A stretch of DNA of 64,000 bases from Larix kaempferi (Eukaryota; Streptophyta; Pinopsida; Pinales; Pinaceae), in NCBI GenBank assembly GCA_027924585.1, contig BSBM01000753.1, positions 26,664,001-26,728,000 of the forward strand. Direction: 5' to 3'. Position numbers and translations under genes: made by a program. The notes beneath the pieces are model-generated. The model did not search any database. It was not told the DNA's origin and saw only the letters and a list, made by a program, of their open reading frames with translations. This document shows, piece by piece, positions 8,661-19,521 of the stretch. Numbering within the stretch: the stretch's first letter is position 1; the number at the start of each line of letters is the position of its first letter.

Positions 8661-10757
8661 TCAGATCCGTTTGGATAGCGGGTGATGATGAAGAGGATGG
8701 GAGGTCGGTGATGAGGTGAGCAAGCGCGAGGGCTTTGGTGTTTTTAGGAGTTCTGAAAGTAAGGTCATATTCCTGGAGGATAATGACCCATTTAGCAACA
8801 CGACCTTGTAGGAGCCGCCGATTTGGAGATAGACCATAGGGTTGGAGTCGGCCACAACCGTGGTATGACTCAATAGAATGTAGTGTCGCAATTTTTGTAC
8901 GGAAAAGACTACAGCTAGGGCTAATATTTCCTCGTATGGGTAACGTAGGGGTGGGCCAGACAAGGTCTGGCTGACGTAATAAATTACATGCTCTTGGTGA
9001 GAGGCATCTTCTTGGACCAAGACTCCGGACACAGCATATTCAGATGCCGAGATATAAAGGGTGAAGTCTTGAGAGAAATCTGGTGGGGATATCAAGGGGG
9101 CTTGTGTGAGAGCTTTCTTGAGGGCTTCGAATGCCATGTCTGCTTGCTCATCCCAAACAAAGGGTATGTGAGTACGAAGTAAGCGTAAGAAACTGTGGAC
9201 TTTGGTGGCGTAATCAGGAACGAAATGCCTAAGGAAATTGGACCTCCCTTGTAGACTCTGGAGCTGCCGAAGCGTGCGAGGAGGAGGAAGTTCTAAGATG
9301 GCTTTGACTTTCAGGGGATCAACAGTAATTCCGTCTTGGGAAACAATGAAACCCAACAACCGGCCTGCCGAAACGCAAAACACACACTTGTGTGGGTTCA
9401 AGCGGATTTTATATTTGTGACAACGCAGAAAAACTTGCCGGAGGTCGTTAATGTGGTCTGATCGTTTTTGGGAACGGGTTGTAAGGTCATCAAGATAGAC
9501 TCGCAGGATATGGACCAAGTCATGAAAGCAATAGGTCATGGCTTGCTGGAAAGTGGCACCAGCATTTTTTAGGCCGAACGGCATGACGCGATAGGCAAAG
9601 GTGCCCCATGGGGTGGTGAAGGCAGTCTTGTACTGATCCTCCTTACGGATGTGAATCTAGTTGTATCCGGAAAACCCGTCCATGAAAGATAGGACTTCAT
9701 GTCCTGCACACTCATCAATGAGTTGGTCAATGAATGGTGTGGGAAAATTGTCTTTGGGACAAGCGCGGTTTAAATCACGGAAGTCAGTGCATACTCTAAG
9801 GATGCCTTGCTTTTTGTTGACGGGAACTGGGTTTGAAACCTAGGTGGTGTACGGAATAGGATAAATGAATCCTGCTTTGCGAAGTTTCTCGACCTCAGCT
9901 TTAACAGCGGGGAGTTTGGAAGGATGAATGGGTCGCTGTTTCTGACGAACAGGGGGTACCTTAGGCCATGTATCAATGTGGTGCTCTATAATGGTGGGGT
10001 CAAGACCAGGCATTTCGGTATAGGACCAGGCGAAAACATCACGGAATTCTTGAAAAAGCTTTTTATATGCCTGAGTTTCTGCTTGAGTGCAAGATGCGCC
10101 CAGCGAGATGAGCTCAGGTTTCCCAGGTGTTGTGGAAATATCTATTTGTATAATGGGGGAAATGTTGGACATGTTCCCTTCTTCAAAGGCATCCGGTGCT
10201 GGGATGGGGTCCTTTAACCAATCGACCTTAGTGGGTATGAAATCTTTCAATTCGACCGATAGCTGGTTGGATGCGGTGGATGTAGATGTTTCCGGGAGGA
10301 AATACGAGCGATGATGCATATCATCCCAAGGGTAGTCGGGTGCAGTGAGTGTCTCCAAAATTTGCTCATCAGTATTGAAGTAGTCAAACCATAAATCCAG
10401 GGGTTCTGGTTTGAAAGTTGTTGAAATCATATAGATTTTATTGACTTCTTCTGATGAGGATGATTGCGGGGGGTAGATCTCCTCGATGAGGGGAGGGGAT
10501 ATCTCCAAATCGACGTTGTTTAACTCATACAATGCTGCTCTATAGTCAAGGAGATCAGGACAATGGTGAGAGTCGTGGCCGTAAACACTGCATATGGAAC
10601 AAGGATGGTTGGTGCGCTGTGATCTGTCGCGAGGCTGAGGAGGTGGCTCTAGTCTAACTACTGGGATGCTGGTGTCATCGTCCAACATATTCATATGTTC
10701 CTGGAGTGCTAGTAATTGTGGGCAGTGATGAGTGGGATGGCCTATCTCATCGCACAA
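8661..10757 (-). pseudogene. Tat-A reverse transcriptase and decayed RNase H
   Basis: One frame with stops. It starts with two CCHC-like knuckles (CDEIGHPTHHC preceded by a lost Cys, and CSICSVYGHDSHHC). A variable linker and the RT entry region (FAWSYTEMPGLDP, AEVEKLRKAGFIYPI) follow. The RT palm carries FMDGFSGYN, MPFGLKNAGATFQ and the catalytic motif YLDD. Stops replace Trp near 9842 (TAG in TTxVSNPV) and Gln near 9660. The attached RNase H reads LYISASEYAVSGVLVQ, lacking the first catalytic Asp. This is usual in Tat elements, whose second RNase H takes over. It shares the frame of the protease ORF upstream, so protease and RT were one polyprotein. Confidence 0.9.
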
Positions 10758-10775
10758 TGAGAATTTAGGAGGAGC

Positions 10776-12155
10776 TCAAAATACGGGTGGGCGTTTAACT
10801 GCCTTAGGAGGTGGTATAGCAGTGTATGGTTGTGGACCTCTACCCCTAGTGGGATTGACAAGAGGAGGAGGATTCGTTGACGACGAAGGGATTGTGAGAC
10901 CAGGAGGAGGTTTAGTTGACGACGAAGGGATTGTGACACCAGAAGGAGGTTGAGTAGTGGTAACAATAGGTTGTACCGGTTGGAGGATGACATTTGGTGT
11001 CGGCGGGGGGACGGGAGGGGGAATGTACCACACAAGTAATCCCAAGGTTAAACCGGGGAGACTAAGGGTAGCCATAACCGGGGAACTTACTACGCCCGAG
11101 GGAGGGAATAGGAAGGGGATTGTGTGGATAGGTGTAACGCCAATGTGACTAGGTACCAATGGTGGTTTAGGAAACAAGGGCAGTTGATTGTTGGGTGTTT
11201 GCATATTGTGGGAAAGTGTACATAGGTAAGATACGGCGGTCACAGCTGGCGGGGGTGGAATAGATTGGAAGGTTGAGGTCATTGGTGTATCTGAGTAAAG
11301 TTCGGGTCCCACGGAAGAAATAAAGGAAGTGGTTGCACTAGAAACGGGTTGTTCAACCATGGGGAGAACATTTTCGGGTGCTGCAGGGGCATTGGAATCA
11401 TAGTAGGTGAGTTGGTCAATTTTGACCACGCGTCCCTCGTGGGGGAACATCATGGTACGAAAAACGGATGAGGCAACTGCTTTCATGGCATACATGTAGC
11501 TACGGCCAAGTAAGAGGTTATAATCAAGTTGGGAATTAATGACCTCTATGTCGATGAGTACAGTTTTACCACCCAACTGGACAGGGACATTGGGAAGTAG
11601 ACCTTGGGGTTGAGCTGACCGGCCGTCGTAGGCCCGCAATGCAGTGGTGGATTGCTGGAGAGTAGGGGATCCCAACTTCTGCCAAACGAATGTGGACATG
11701 ATGCATGTAGAGGCACTCTCATCGATAATACATCGATGGATGACAAGATTCCGAATGGAAACAGAAACTTGGACTGCTATGGTGGAAGGCAGACGTGGTT
11801 CGGACTGGTCCAAATCAAAGGTCATCAATTTCGAATCATTTGGGTCAATCGCCCCAATGGCAGAAAGTAAAGTCTTGCACTGTGAAGGACAGTTTTTCAA
11901 GACTTCTAATGCAGACATGGCTGTGGGAGACTGAGCTAAGTCATCTACAATGTTGTAATTTGACACAGCTCGCGCATTGGGGTTATTGTTAATACGACGA
12001 AGTGGGAAGCAAGGTGCTTTAGAGGCGCCATCGAGTGGGAGTGGGGGTATACGTAACGTCTGATTAGTGGGATGAGTGTTAGTATCCTTATCGGCGGGGG
12101 GGGGGGGCTTCGGAGGTAGGGCCATACTAGTTCCGACGGGTTTGTATGTTGACAT
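10776..12155 (-). pseudogene. Tat-A protease region
   Basis: 459 open codons. The N-terminal half holds a retropepsin-like fold with IIDESASTCIMS, where the family normally has a D-S/T/E-G triad, and YNLLLGRSYMYAM near the usual second motif. The C-terminal half is Pro/Thr-rich linker with short repeats (PPPGLTIPSSS type). It overlaps the gag frame by 29 bases in a different frame. An 11-base G run at 12096-12106 is a likely site where the frame slipped, so the first 20 or so codons may not be genuine. A TGA at 10776-10778 separates it from the knuckles that follow in the same frame. Confidence 0.82.
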
Positions 12156-14223
12156 CGGCAGTGGACATCATCAATAAGTGGTGAGTGCCTGAATCGAACA
12201 TTGGTTGATCAGGAGCGGAGTAAGTGATTTGTTGTGGTGGCACATTGCCCTGTGGGGGAGCTAACGGTTGAGTGTTCACCACTCCTTGTGTTGGAAAAGG
12301 GTTTTGTAGCACCAAAGGTTGAGGTTGTGGTGGTGGAGGGTTGGGTGGCGGCTGAGGAGTCGCCTGCCCTTGACGATGGGCGTCATCTGTCCATAGTTGT
12401 CGAGCTCGCTCCAAATGTGGGCAAGCGTGGGTATAGTGCCCATAGACCCCGCAAATAGAACAAGGATGGTTTGTTCGTAAATTAGTATTTTTTGCTTGCT
12501 TGGGTGGCCGATCAGGGTTCTGATGAGCAGGTGCCGCGTTATTATTTTGTGGAGGATGGGGAGGTTGTGGACCTTGGTTTTGATGTTGGTTGTTGCCACG
12601 GTTATGTCCTCTTCCACGGTTTGGTTGCCCACCCTAGTTGCATTGGTTATTCTAGTATTGGGGCTGATGTTGTTGTGCGTACACATGCCCTTGAGCATTG
12701 GGGGGATTCTGGGGAGCCGCAGGTGTGGGAGCAGGTTGTGGTGGGTAATATGCAGGTGGACCTGGCGGTGGTCCAATTGCCTGTTGGGGTTGTTGGTACC
12801 CCTGAGCTATTGGATGTGTTGGATTAGCTGGTGCAGCTTGCTGTCGGTACTGCATCTGTTGTGGCGAGAACTGAATGGGGTTCTGTGTAGCAGGTTGGTT
12901 ATAGTATGTAGGAGGTACATATGCTGATGGCGCTTGCCCATAGCAATGTTGTGGACAAGAGGGTCCATGAATGTGATGTGTCTGGTTTGTTGGAGCGTAA
13001 GAAGTTGTCGCTCCGAAACTGGATGTATCCCTAGAGAGGTCTAGGGCAGGCATGGTGCTCACCATGCTAAAAGGTTTAGCTTGTGGTGTGATTTGGCCAA
13101 TAATGCCATCGGCGGCATGAGATGCCCCCGGCGCGTCACCGCGTGAAGAGTCGCATCGTGGGGCGTCCGGTATGATTGTGTATAGATAACCCGACTGGGC
13201 GTAAATGAGATCAAACTGTTGGGCTTTGAGGATGGCCTCTTCTTCAGAATGGGGTCTTTCGGATGCCACATCCTTCGCAATGAGAGGGAGGAGGGATTTT
13301 AGAAACCAATCTAAGAAGATACGGTTGTCTAACTTGATTTTGCAGAGGCTTCGGCGTCGACGCCACTCATGAATGTGGTCAGTGATGTGGGTGGCCATGT
13401 TCTATCTGCAAGACAGTAGGATCTCGACTCCCACATCATAGCGGACAGGTAACTGGAAAAACTGCAGGAAGGTCGAGGCAAGGGAGGTAAAGGTGGCATG
13501 CGTCCCATGGGGCTGATCGATATACCACTTAGCTGCAGAGCCAGTGAAGGTGCGCTGTAAAATCCGGAGGCGGACAGAGTCATCCACTATGGAGTTGGAG
13601 GAACACCATAAATGGAAGGACATGATATGGTTCTGGGGGTCCTCACCTGCCTTACCCTCAAACTTAGGGATGTCAGAGGGGAGTTTGGTGGGCATTTGAG
13701 GCCACGCAGGATCGTGTCTGATAGGATCATTGGTGAGTCTGGCTAAGTCTGGTAGGTTCAGACTCGCCATGTATGGTAAGCTAGTAGATGTAGTGACTGG
13801 GACTGGGACATGCCTAGTCATTGTGGTATGATGTAGGGGTCCAGTAGCGCCTAAAGGTATGCTAGGTATGGAGGGTATGTTCCCTCCAATAGGTGTGGTC
13901 TGATATGGGCCAGCGCCTCCAAGTGCAACATGGGTTACACTTGGGTTAGGAATAGCAGTAGGGATTCCTGGGATAGGGTTTGTGGAAACCAGAGGGGGTA
14001 TGATCCCTATGTTGGGCACACCCATAACAGGTGGTGGCCCTGTGTTGGGAATTCCTATAACAGGGGGTGGCCCTGTGTTGGGCATTCCTAAATGTGGAGT
14101 GTCCGCCATATTAGGCATACCTAAGGGGGTGGTGGTTGTCATCGATGGCACTGCAGCAGAAGGGTCTGTGGACGTCTCTCCTATGTTGCTGGTAAAAAGT
14201 GGGTCAAATGGTGTTCCATCCAT
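12127..14223 (-). pseudogene. Tat-A gag with CCHC zinc knuckle
   Basis: One frame from the Met at 14223 (MDGTPFDPLF) to 12127, interrupted by three TAG codons (near 13403, 12654 and 12636), each explicable as CAG to TAG. The N-terminus has tandem Pro/Gly/Met repeats of the type GxPNTGPPPV. The capsid-like part is LPSDIPKFEGKAGEDPQNHI to EWRRRRSLCKIKLDNRIF. A long Pro/Gln-rich region and a knuckle CSICGVYGHYTHAC (near 12460) follow. The frame stays open upstream of 14223 for about 70 codons (VQGKLPEFNLL), so the true start may lie further right or come from splicing. Confidence 0.85.
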
Positions 14224-14289
14224 AAGGCTGGTTGGGAATAACTCTGTGGGGTTTTCGGATTCTGCCTCTAAATCAAATGTGAAGTGAGG

Positions 14290-16186
14290 CGTGTCAGAAT
14301 CGGATGACTGTCTGTTTGACCGACAATGTGTCGAGTCAAGGGATAAGGCTCGGCGTCGGTGACGTGGCGAGCCAAGTAGATTGAACTCTGGGAGTTTGCC
14401 CTGAACACGACGAGAGCGTCTAAAATTCTCAATGGTGAGAAATAAGTTTTTGTGTAAAAAATATGTATGTGTAAAATGGTAATGTATAAAAAACTCAAAA
14501 CCCTAATGCAACCAAGGGTGCAAGAAGGGGAGTGAAAAAGAAGGCTCTCAGGCCAAAAAATCAACCTCAAAAAGACACTTATTATAGCAGCTGTGCTATA
14601 ATAAGTGGAGGAATGCAAAAAATGGTCAGAGTACCAACATGCAAACAGCTCCTAGAAAAAATAGGTGTAACTAGACCAAAGGTGGGTTGAATCATGCAAA
14701 CACCTAACTAAAAGTATTGTGAATCAACAAACGATATTCTTTACAAGGTGATGAAATCCAAGTCAGACAATATGAGTGTTGAGACAACAGCTAGATATCC
14801 CCCTATCGGGAGGGACAACGGGTAGTCAATCCTAAAGAATGGCAACTAGGATACTCCGTTCATGACGCGTCGAGAAAAGGTAAATCTGTCGTTTGGTCCT
14901 TTACCGCAATACCCCCATACAGGGATAACCCGAGAACTACAAATGGTATCCCTTTGGTTACTGAATGGATTTCGGTATTCCACTTAGGCTTCCGGAACCA
15001 TCCTCGCGACTTCAACCCTCCTAGGGGAGAGGCCTTCCCACAAACCGGTTGTGACCGCGCCAATAAATACTAAGAGATTTTAGCTCCCTAAATGGACAAC
15101 TTCTATGTCTCAGATGTAATAACTGAGGGGTGTTATTGGAACACCTATCCCCCCAATACTACCTAGCTACAAAGTTCTTTTAGTGTTCCCCAAGTGGGGT
15201 TAAAAGTTGGTTGAAATTAGGGTTCTTTTTTAGGCTCAGTTTAATTATGTGTTTGAGTGGGTGCACGTGTGATATTTTAAACTGAAATTTGAAATAGTAA
15301 ATGCTAAGTATGCAAAAAACAAAGGATCTTTTGAAGTAAAAAAGCAAATATTATGACTTTTTCAATAAATGGAAATTAAATGCTTTTCAAAGACTTATTC
15401 AAAAAAACAAAGGATTTATTGAAATATGAAAGCAAATAATATTACATCTTTAAGAAATAAATGGATTTCTTTTTCGAAAAATTGCTAAGGGCAAAATATT
15501 AAAGAAGTAAACAGCAAAAAAATTTTAATCTAGATAAAATGCAAACTAAATCCTTCTTTCACCTTCTTGAAAAAAATTTTAAAAATACTTTCTAGATGTG
15601 CATTCAAAATAGTAAAAATATTTCTATGGCTATAAAATATGCAGAGTTCAATACTGTAAAAATGTGCTATGTGGGCAGAAAATACAGTAAAAAATAAAAA
15701 AATTTAAACGAATCGGCCGAATGAAAAAATTAGCATCGCGGGTTTTGACAAAACAGTCGCGATGGACTGCGCAGGTTTCTGTCGCACAGTTGTGATGGAC
15801 AACGCGGTTTTTAGTCGCGAAGCCGCGATGTGCAGCGCGGTATTTCGGCGCACAGTCGCGATGAGCCGCGCGGAAAATGGCCGCGAAGCCGCACTGTGCA
15901 GCGCGAAAATAAGCTGCGAAGCCGCGGGGAACCGTGCGGAAAAAAGCCGAAAAGCCGCAATGAGCCGCGCAACTGTTAGGCTAAAAACCGCAAGGTGAAA
16001 GCCGTGCACGGAAGCTGAAAAACGAACCCGAAAATTGAGAATTTCGGGCTATTAATGGCAATAGATGGGGCCAAAACCTAGAGCAGCAATAGATCTGCTG
16101 TCTAGGAAGGTAGATCTATGGATATAAAGGCTAAAAACTAAGAAAAAACTAAAATTGAAAGCAAAATTTGAGATCTATTGTTCAAA
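14290..16186 (-). other. Tat-A 5' leader
   Basis: A non-coding leader of about 1.9 kb between primer binding site and gag, AT-rich in 15200-15700 and CG-rich in 15700-16010. No conserved ORF is seen on either strand; the ORF at 14268-14618 minus overlaps the open region upstream of gag in another frame. Confidence 0.6.
15720..15985. repeat. CG-rich ~33 bp tandem array (5' leader of Tat-A)
   Basis: Degenerate units around GCGATG...CGCGG (for example CAGTCGCGATGAGCCGCGCGG split over neighbouring units). They resemble the array at 4730-4985 in motif and spacing. The element therefore carries related arrays near both ends. ORFs on either strand here are repeat artefacts. Confidence 0.75.
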
Positions 16187-16202
16187 GCCAGCGGAGTCAC
16201 CA
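16187..16202 (-). other. Tat-A primer binding site
   Basis: On the minus strand TGGTGACTCCGCTGGC lies 5 bases inside the LTR. It differs at two positions from the Tat-B site TGGCGACTCCGCTGGGGA at 17893-17910. The pattern is complementary to a tRNA 3' end (..CCA); the tRNA species is not assigned with confidence, tRNA-Arg being plausible. Confidence 0.75.
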
Positions 16203-16207
16203 AAAAC

Positions 16208-16916
16208 TGTTGGCTTGGTTTTGCAACCAAGCTTAGTGCTATGGGCACCTGCTAACTAGTAGCAGCAGTTTCAATAGAATTAAACAAAAAACTAATCATG
16301 GATCTATGCAAGAATATAAGCAAATAATAGAAATATTTTAAAAACAAGAACAAGAAAATATGAAAGAATAAATTTGTATTGAAAATGGGGCAAGCTAATG
16401 CTTGCAATAATATTACCTCCAATGGTGAAGGTTGATGTAGAGAAACTCCCAAGATAAGTAGCTCCAAGTTCCAAGAGGTCTCCTTCTCCAAGGTTTCTTA
16501 CAATGGCCAAAATACTCAAGGGAGATTTCGGCAGCATGAGGATGAGATAATGGATGGATGTGAAATGAGGAGCCCCTACCACCTTTTTATAGGTTTTGGT
16601 GGTGGGGAATACCATTTGTGGTTTTGTGGAAACCAATGGTATTGACCAACATGGTTTAGGTACTTTTCCCTCATTTTTCCTTTTTTGAATAAAATTAATA
16701 TTTTTATTCCCTTTTTAATATTTTTGGGAATTTGGACCCTTTTTGAGGGTTTTTTATGCTTTTTAGGAAAAATAATCTTTTTGAGTGGGAAAAAGGGGTG
16801 TACTAAGGTCTTTTGGTGACCTTTTGTTGGTTTCAGAGGCTCAGATGGTGGAAAAGTGGACAAATGGGTTATATGAATAGGGAAATGAGCTAGTGATCAC
16901 TTTTTGGGTGTCAACA
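16208..16916 (-). repeat. Tat-A 5' LTR
   Basis: 709 bp, TG...CA, near-identical to 1572-2295. The minus-strand promoter TATA (CTATAAAAAGG) is at 16582-16592. It is followed on the right by the second TAGAC. Confidence 0.95.
16582..16592 (-). promoter_or_regulatory. Tat-A LTR TATA box
   Basis: CTATAAAAAGG on the minus strand within the 5' LTR, conserved in the 3' LTR. It is the likely start signal for the genomic RNA of the element. Confidence 0.6.
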
Positions 16917-16921
16917 TAGAC

Positions 16922-17360
16922 ACAGAATTTACCCTGGGAAACCCTCATGGGGTAGAAAACCCAGCAAATATTTCCTCAATAAGATGATCAACCAAAATAC
17001 AAGATGTGCTCCAAGACTTGTCCTTCTTCTCTACCTCACATGTAGACCTCCTAGACACATGTGCGCTACTTTCTGAGTTGTGGAAGTGTGTCAAATGAGG
17101 AGCTCTCCTCCTCTACTTATACTAGATCCCGACTAACCAAAATCCCTAATGGGGCTGACCTCTACTGGAGAAGTCTAATAACCCCTAAAATATAAACTCA
17201 GGGCCGACCCCCACATGGTGGGTCTAATAACCTTAGTTACCACAAACCATTGGAGGAATAAACATCTCCGGATACATAATAGACTTGCCTCGGAGGGATG
17301 AAACATCTCCGGAATAGTAATGTACAGATATAATATTCTTAGAAGTTACAATATTCAACA
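16922..17360 (-). mobile_element. copia-A 5' LTR, main piece
   Basis: The larger part of the LTR split by Tat-A. On the minus strand it begins TGTTGAATATTGTAACTTC and contains the block TTATTAGACCCACCATGTG with GGGGGTCGGCCC, shared by every copia LTR in this window. It also has GTTTTCTACCCCATGAGG and continues at 1571. The outer flank (17361 on) is Tat-B leader. Confidence 0.9.
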
Positions 17361-17914
17361 AATCCTACTATTTAGTCACTGAAGTGCCGAGAAGATCACT
17401 AAGACAACCCAATAGATCCTAAACAGCAAGACTCAGCCAAAGGAAAGAGCTCAAAAGGAAAAAATCAAGAGGTTAAAACCAAAGATTGGTAAAAAACCAA
17501 GAAGGCTCAACCAAGAGAAAGGAAGAGATCCGGTCACAACCAAGGCATGAAACAGTCAAGAAAGAGGCCAACAAAGACTCGGGAACCAACCAAACTCACC
17601 CAGCAACAACCAATAGCCATAAACCAACAAAAGCCGGAGTTACACGCTACTGTCAAAGGAATACCTACGGGTACCCGCGAGCAGTAGAGTAAATAGAGGC
17701 GGGTATACGCGGGGAGAGCTAATCTAGCCCACGGGTGAGGAAAAGTAAATGGTCAAATAAAGAGTCCAGAGGCTCAGAAAAAGCAAGTTTTTTACAATGT
17801 ATCTTAACGGCAAATCAGTGACACGGAGCTTCGATAAACAGTAACTCTAATTATGGACTAATGCTCAAAAAATTTCCCAAACATGGATGTTTTCCCCAGC
17901 GGAGTCGCCATTTC
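17361..17914 (-). other. Tat-B leader with primer binding site
   Basis: Non-coding. On the minus strand the site TGGCGACTCCGCTGGGGA (17893-17910) follows the LTR after 4 bases. Towards the left the leader is purine-rich and contains GGGTACCCGCGAG (near 17659). copia-A is inserted at 17360, and the body of Tat-B lies outside the window. Confidence 0.75.
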
Positions 17915-18853
17915 TGTATTGGAGAAAACTCACTATGGCTTGGGAATACCACAACAGATAGATGACTACCAGAAATCTACTCAATTCTCAAAGCAATCCT
18001 ATTATAAATGACAATGTTAAGATAATGGAGAAATGTAACCAACCTCGATCCAACGTTTGATGTAGATCCCCGTTGGAGCTTTCAATCCACACACTTCCAA
18101 GTACTCGTAATCTGCAAATTAGTCTTGACAGCCAATATCCAACAAGTACATATAATATATAAAGAGCATTAACATTATCAATAACAATGGTCCATAATAT
18201 CATAAGCAAATGTAACCCAATGTATAATAAACAACATTCACACCATGAATGGACGAGAATATGAGTATTTTTATTAATGAACAAGAAGAAGTACAAAGTG
18301 ATACGACCTCTTGCCGGCAACCAATCTGAACCAAGATCTAGATCAATCCACTTGTTCCTCCACCACTTCAATCCTCCATGAATGGCAAACTCAAACTATA
18401 GAGGAGTTTGGAAGGTGAACATAAATGGTTCACAACTACAAGGATCAATGAGTGCAGACTCAAGATAGGGAAAAAATCCACTAGAGTTCTCTTACAATTC
18501 TCTTCTTCCTCCCGTCCATAAGCCATATGTGCTCAATATATAGTCCTCTCAAAGGTAGGTGAAAGGACACATCGAAGCATTACTCGGGTAGATGGAGAGC
18601 CAAAGGTCACCCAATGACCGCTTTTTGGGAGTAAAAAGTAATTAATAGTGGTTTTTCCCATTTTACTTGATACCCGTGGGCTATATTGATGCAACTCGCG
18701 GGTACGCATGTTATAGTGATGCAACATGCGGGTGGGAATAAAAATAGGGCAAACTAGTGTCACTGAAGGATAAAAATGGATCTGAGTCACTGAAATGGAT
18801 CCTACAGGCCAAAGAATGCTGATGCTCACAGGGTGGAAGATTTCTGTGTAACA
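17915..18853 (-). mobile_element. Tat-B 5' LTR
   Basis: About 939 bp. The left end is fixed by the primer binding site (TG at 17915). The right end is placed at ...TGTAACA (18853), where the reading frame of host element D resumes. The minus-strand promoter TATATATTGAGC lies near 18533-18545. Upstream of it, CG-rich motifs (ACCCGCGAGTTGCATCA, CACGGGTATCAAGTAAAA) resemble those in the Tat-C LTR. The ORF at 18533-18883 minus crosses the LTR boundary and is not a gene. Confidence 0.72.
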
Positions 18854-18911
18854 ATCTCTGCTGCAATAGGATCTATCTCCCATAGGGACAGATCGTGATC
18901 CTCCTGTTGTA
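18854..18911 (-). pseudogene. fragment of element D ORF between two insertions
   Basis: 58 bases trapped between the Tat-B LTR and copia-B. Read on the minus strand and joined in thought to 22671 onward, it continues an open frame (VQQEDHDLSLWEIDPIAAEI). This supports both insertion boundaries. Confidence 0.6.
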
Positions 18912-19521
18912 TGTTAATTTTTCATAAATTTCAATCTGATCTAGGATATTAACTGAGAGAATAACATGTACAACATATCTACAACATATCTACAGCATAT
19001 CAATCATGGACACAATAATGAAAGCACACAAGAGACACAGAGTTTCACCGGGGAAAACCAAGAAGGTGAAAAACCCTGCAACTTCCTCAGAGATAGATAG
19101 ATCAATGATGCAACCGAAGCATAAGAGATATACTCCTAGCAGCAGCTTCTCCTCCTCCACTAGTGCGCCACTCTCCAATGAGTGTAAGAGTGAGAAAGTG
19201 AATGATCAAATAGAGTGCCTCCCGCAATCTTATTATACTTGACTTGACTTGCCTGATAACCTTTTCTAGGTCAGCCTCAACTTAACCACTTAACATAATG
19301 CTGACAAGGCCGACCCCCAATAAGGTGGTCTAATAACCCTTTAACCCACATGACTTATACAGGGCCGACCCCATCAAGGTGATCTAATAACCCATCAAGT
19401 ATAAGTTATGACACTTAGAATATAAATGACGACACTTCTGTATAGAGGAATAATAACATCTCTATAGGAATACAATATACATATATGTGAAATACATTAC
19501 GAAGTTACAATTAAATCAACA
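18912..19521 (-). repeat. copia-B 3' LTR
   Basis: 610 bp; on the minus strand TGTTGATTTAATTG to AAAAATTAACA. A purine tract (AAGAGGGAG) abuts its start at 19522-19532. It is nearly identical to 22141-22665 over the shared part. Confidence 0.92.

Larger units (their letters stand above)
1572..16916 (-). mobile_element. Tat-A, complete Ty3/gypsy Tat-type retrotransposon
   Basis: A 15.3 kb element reading right to left. It is bounded by LTRs at 1572-2295 and 16208-16916 and flanked by the perfect 5 bp duplication TAGAC (1567-1571 and 16917-16921). Order on the minus strand is 5' LTR, primer binding site, leader with CG-rich repeats, gag with CCHC knuckle, protease, two further knuckles, RT, decayed RNase H, integrase, and a second RNase H. 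A long 3' region carrying an opposite-strand gene precedes the 3' LTR. By eye the LTRs differ by roughly a dozen or so substitutions plus one small indel, so the insertion is fairly young, yet all polyprotein ORFs contain stops or frameshifts. The extra RNase H and the RT sequence place it in the Tat lineage. Confidence 0.95.

Noticed and set aside
15704-16009. ORFs on both strands in the Tat-A leader
   Set aside because: Repeat artefact of the CG-rich array; open in several frames and Ala/Arg-biased.
18533-18883. Minus ORF of 116 codons
   Set aside because: It spans the junction of the Tat-B LTR and element D, so it cannot be an original gene.
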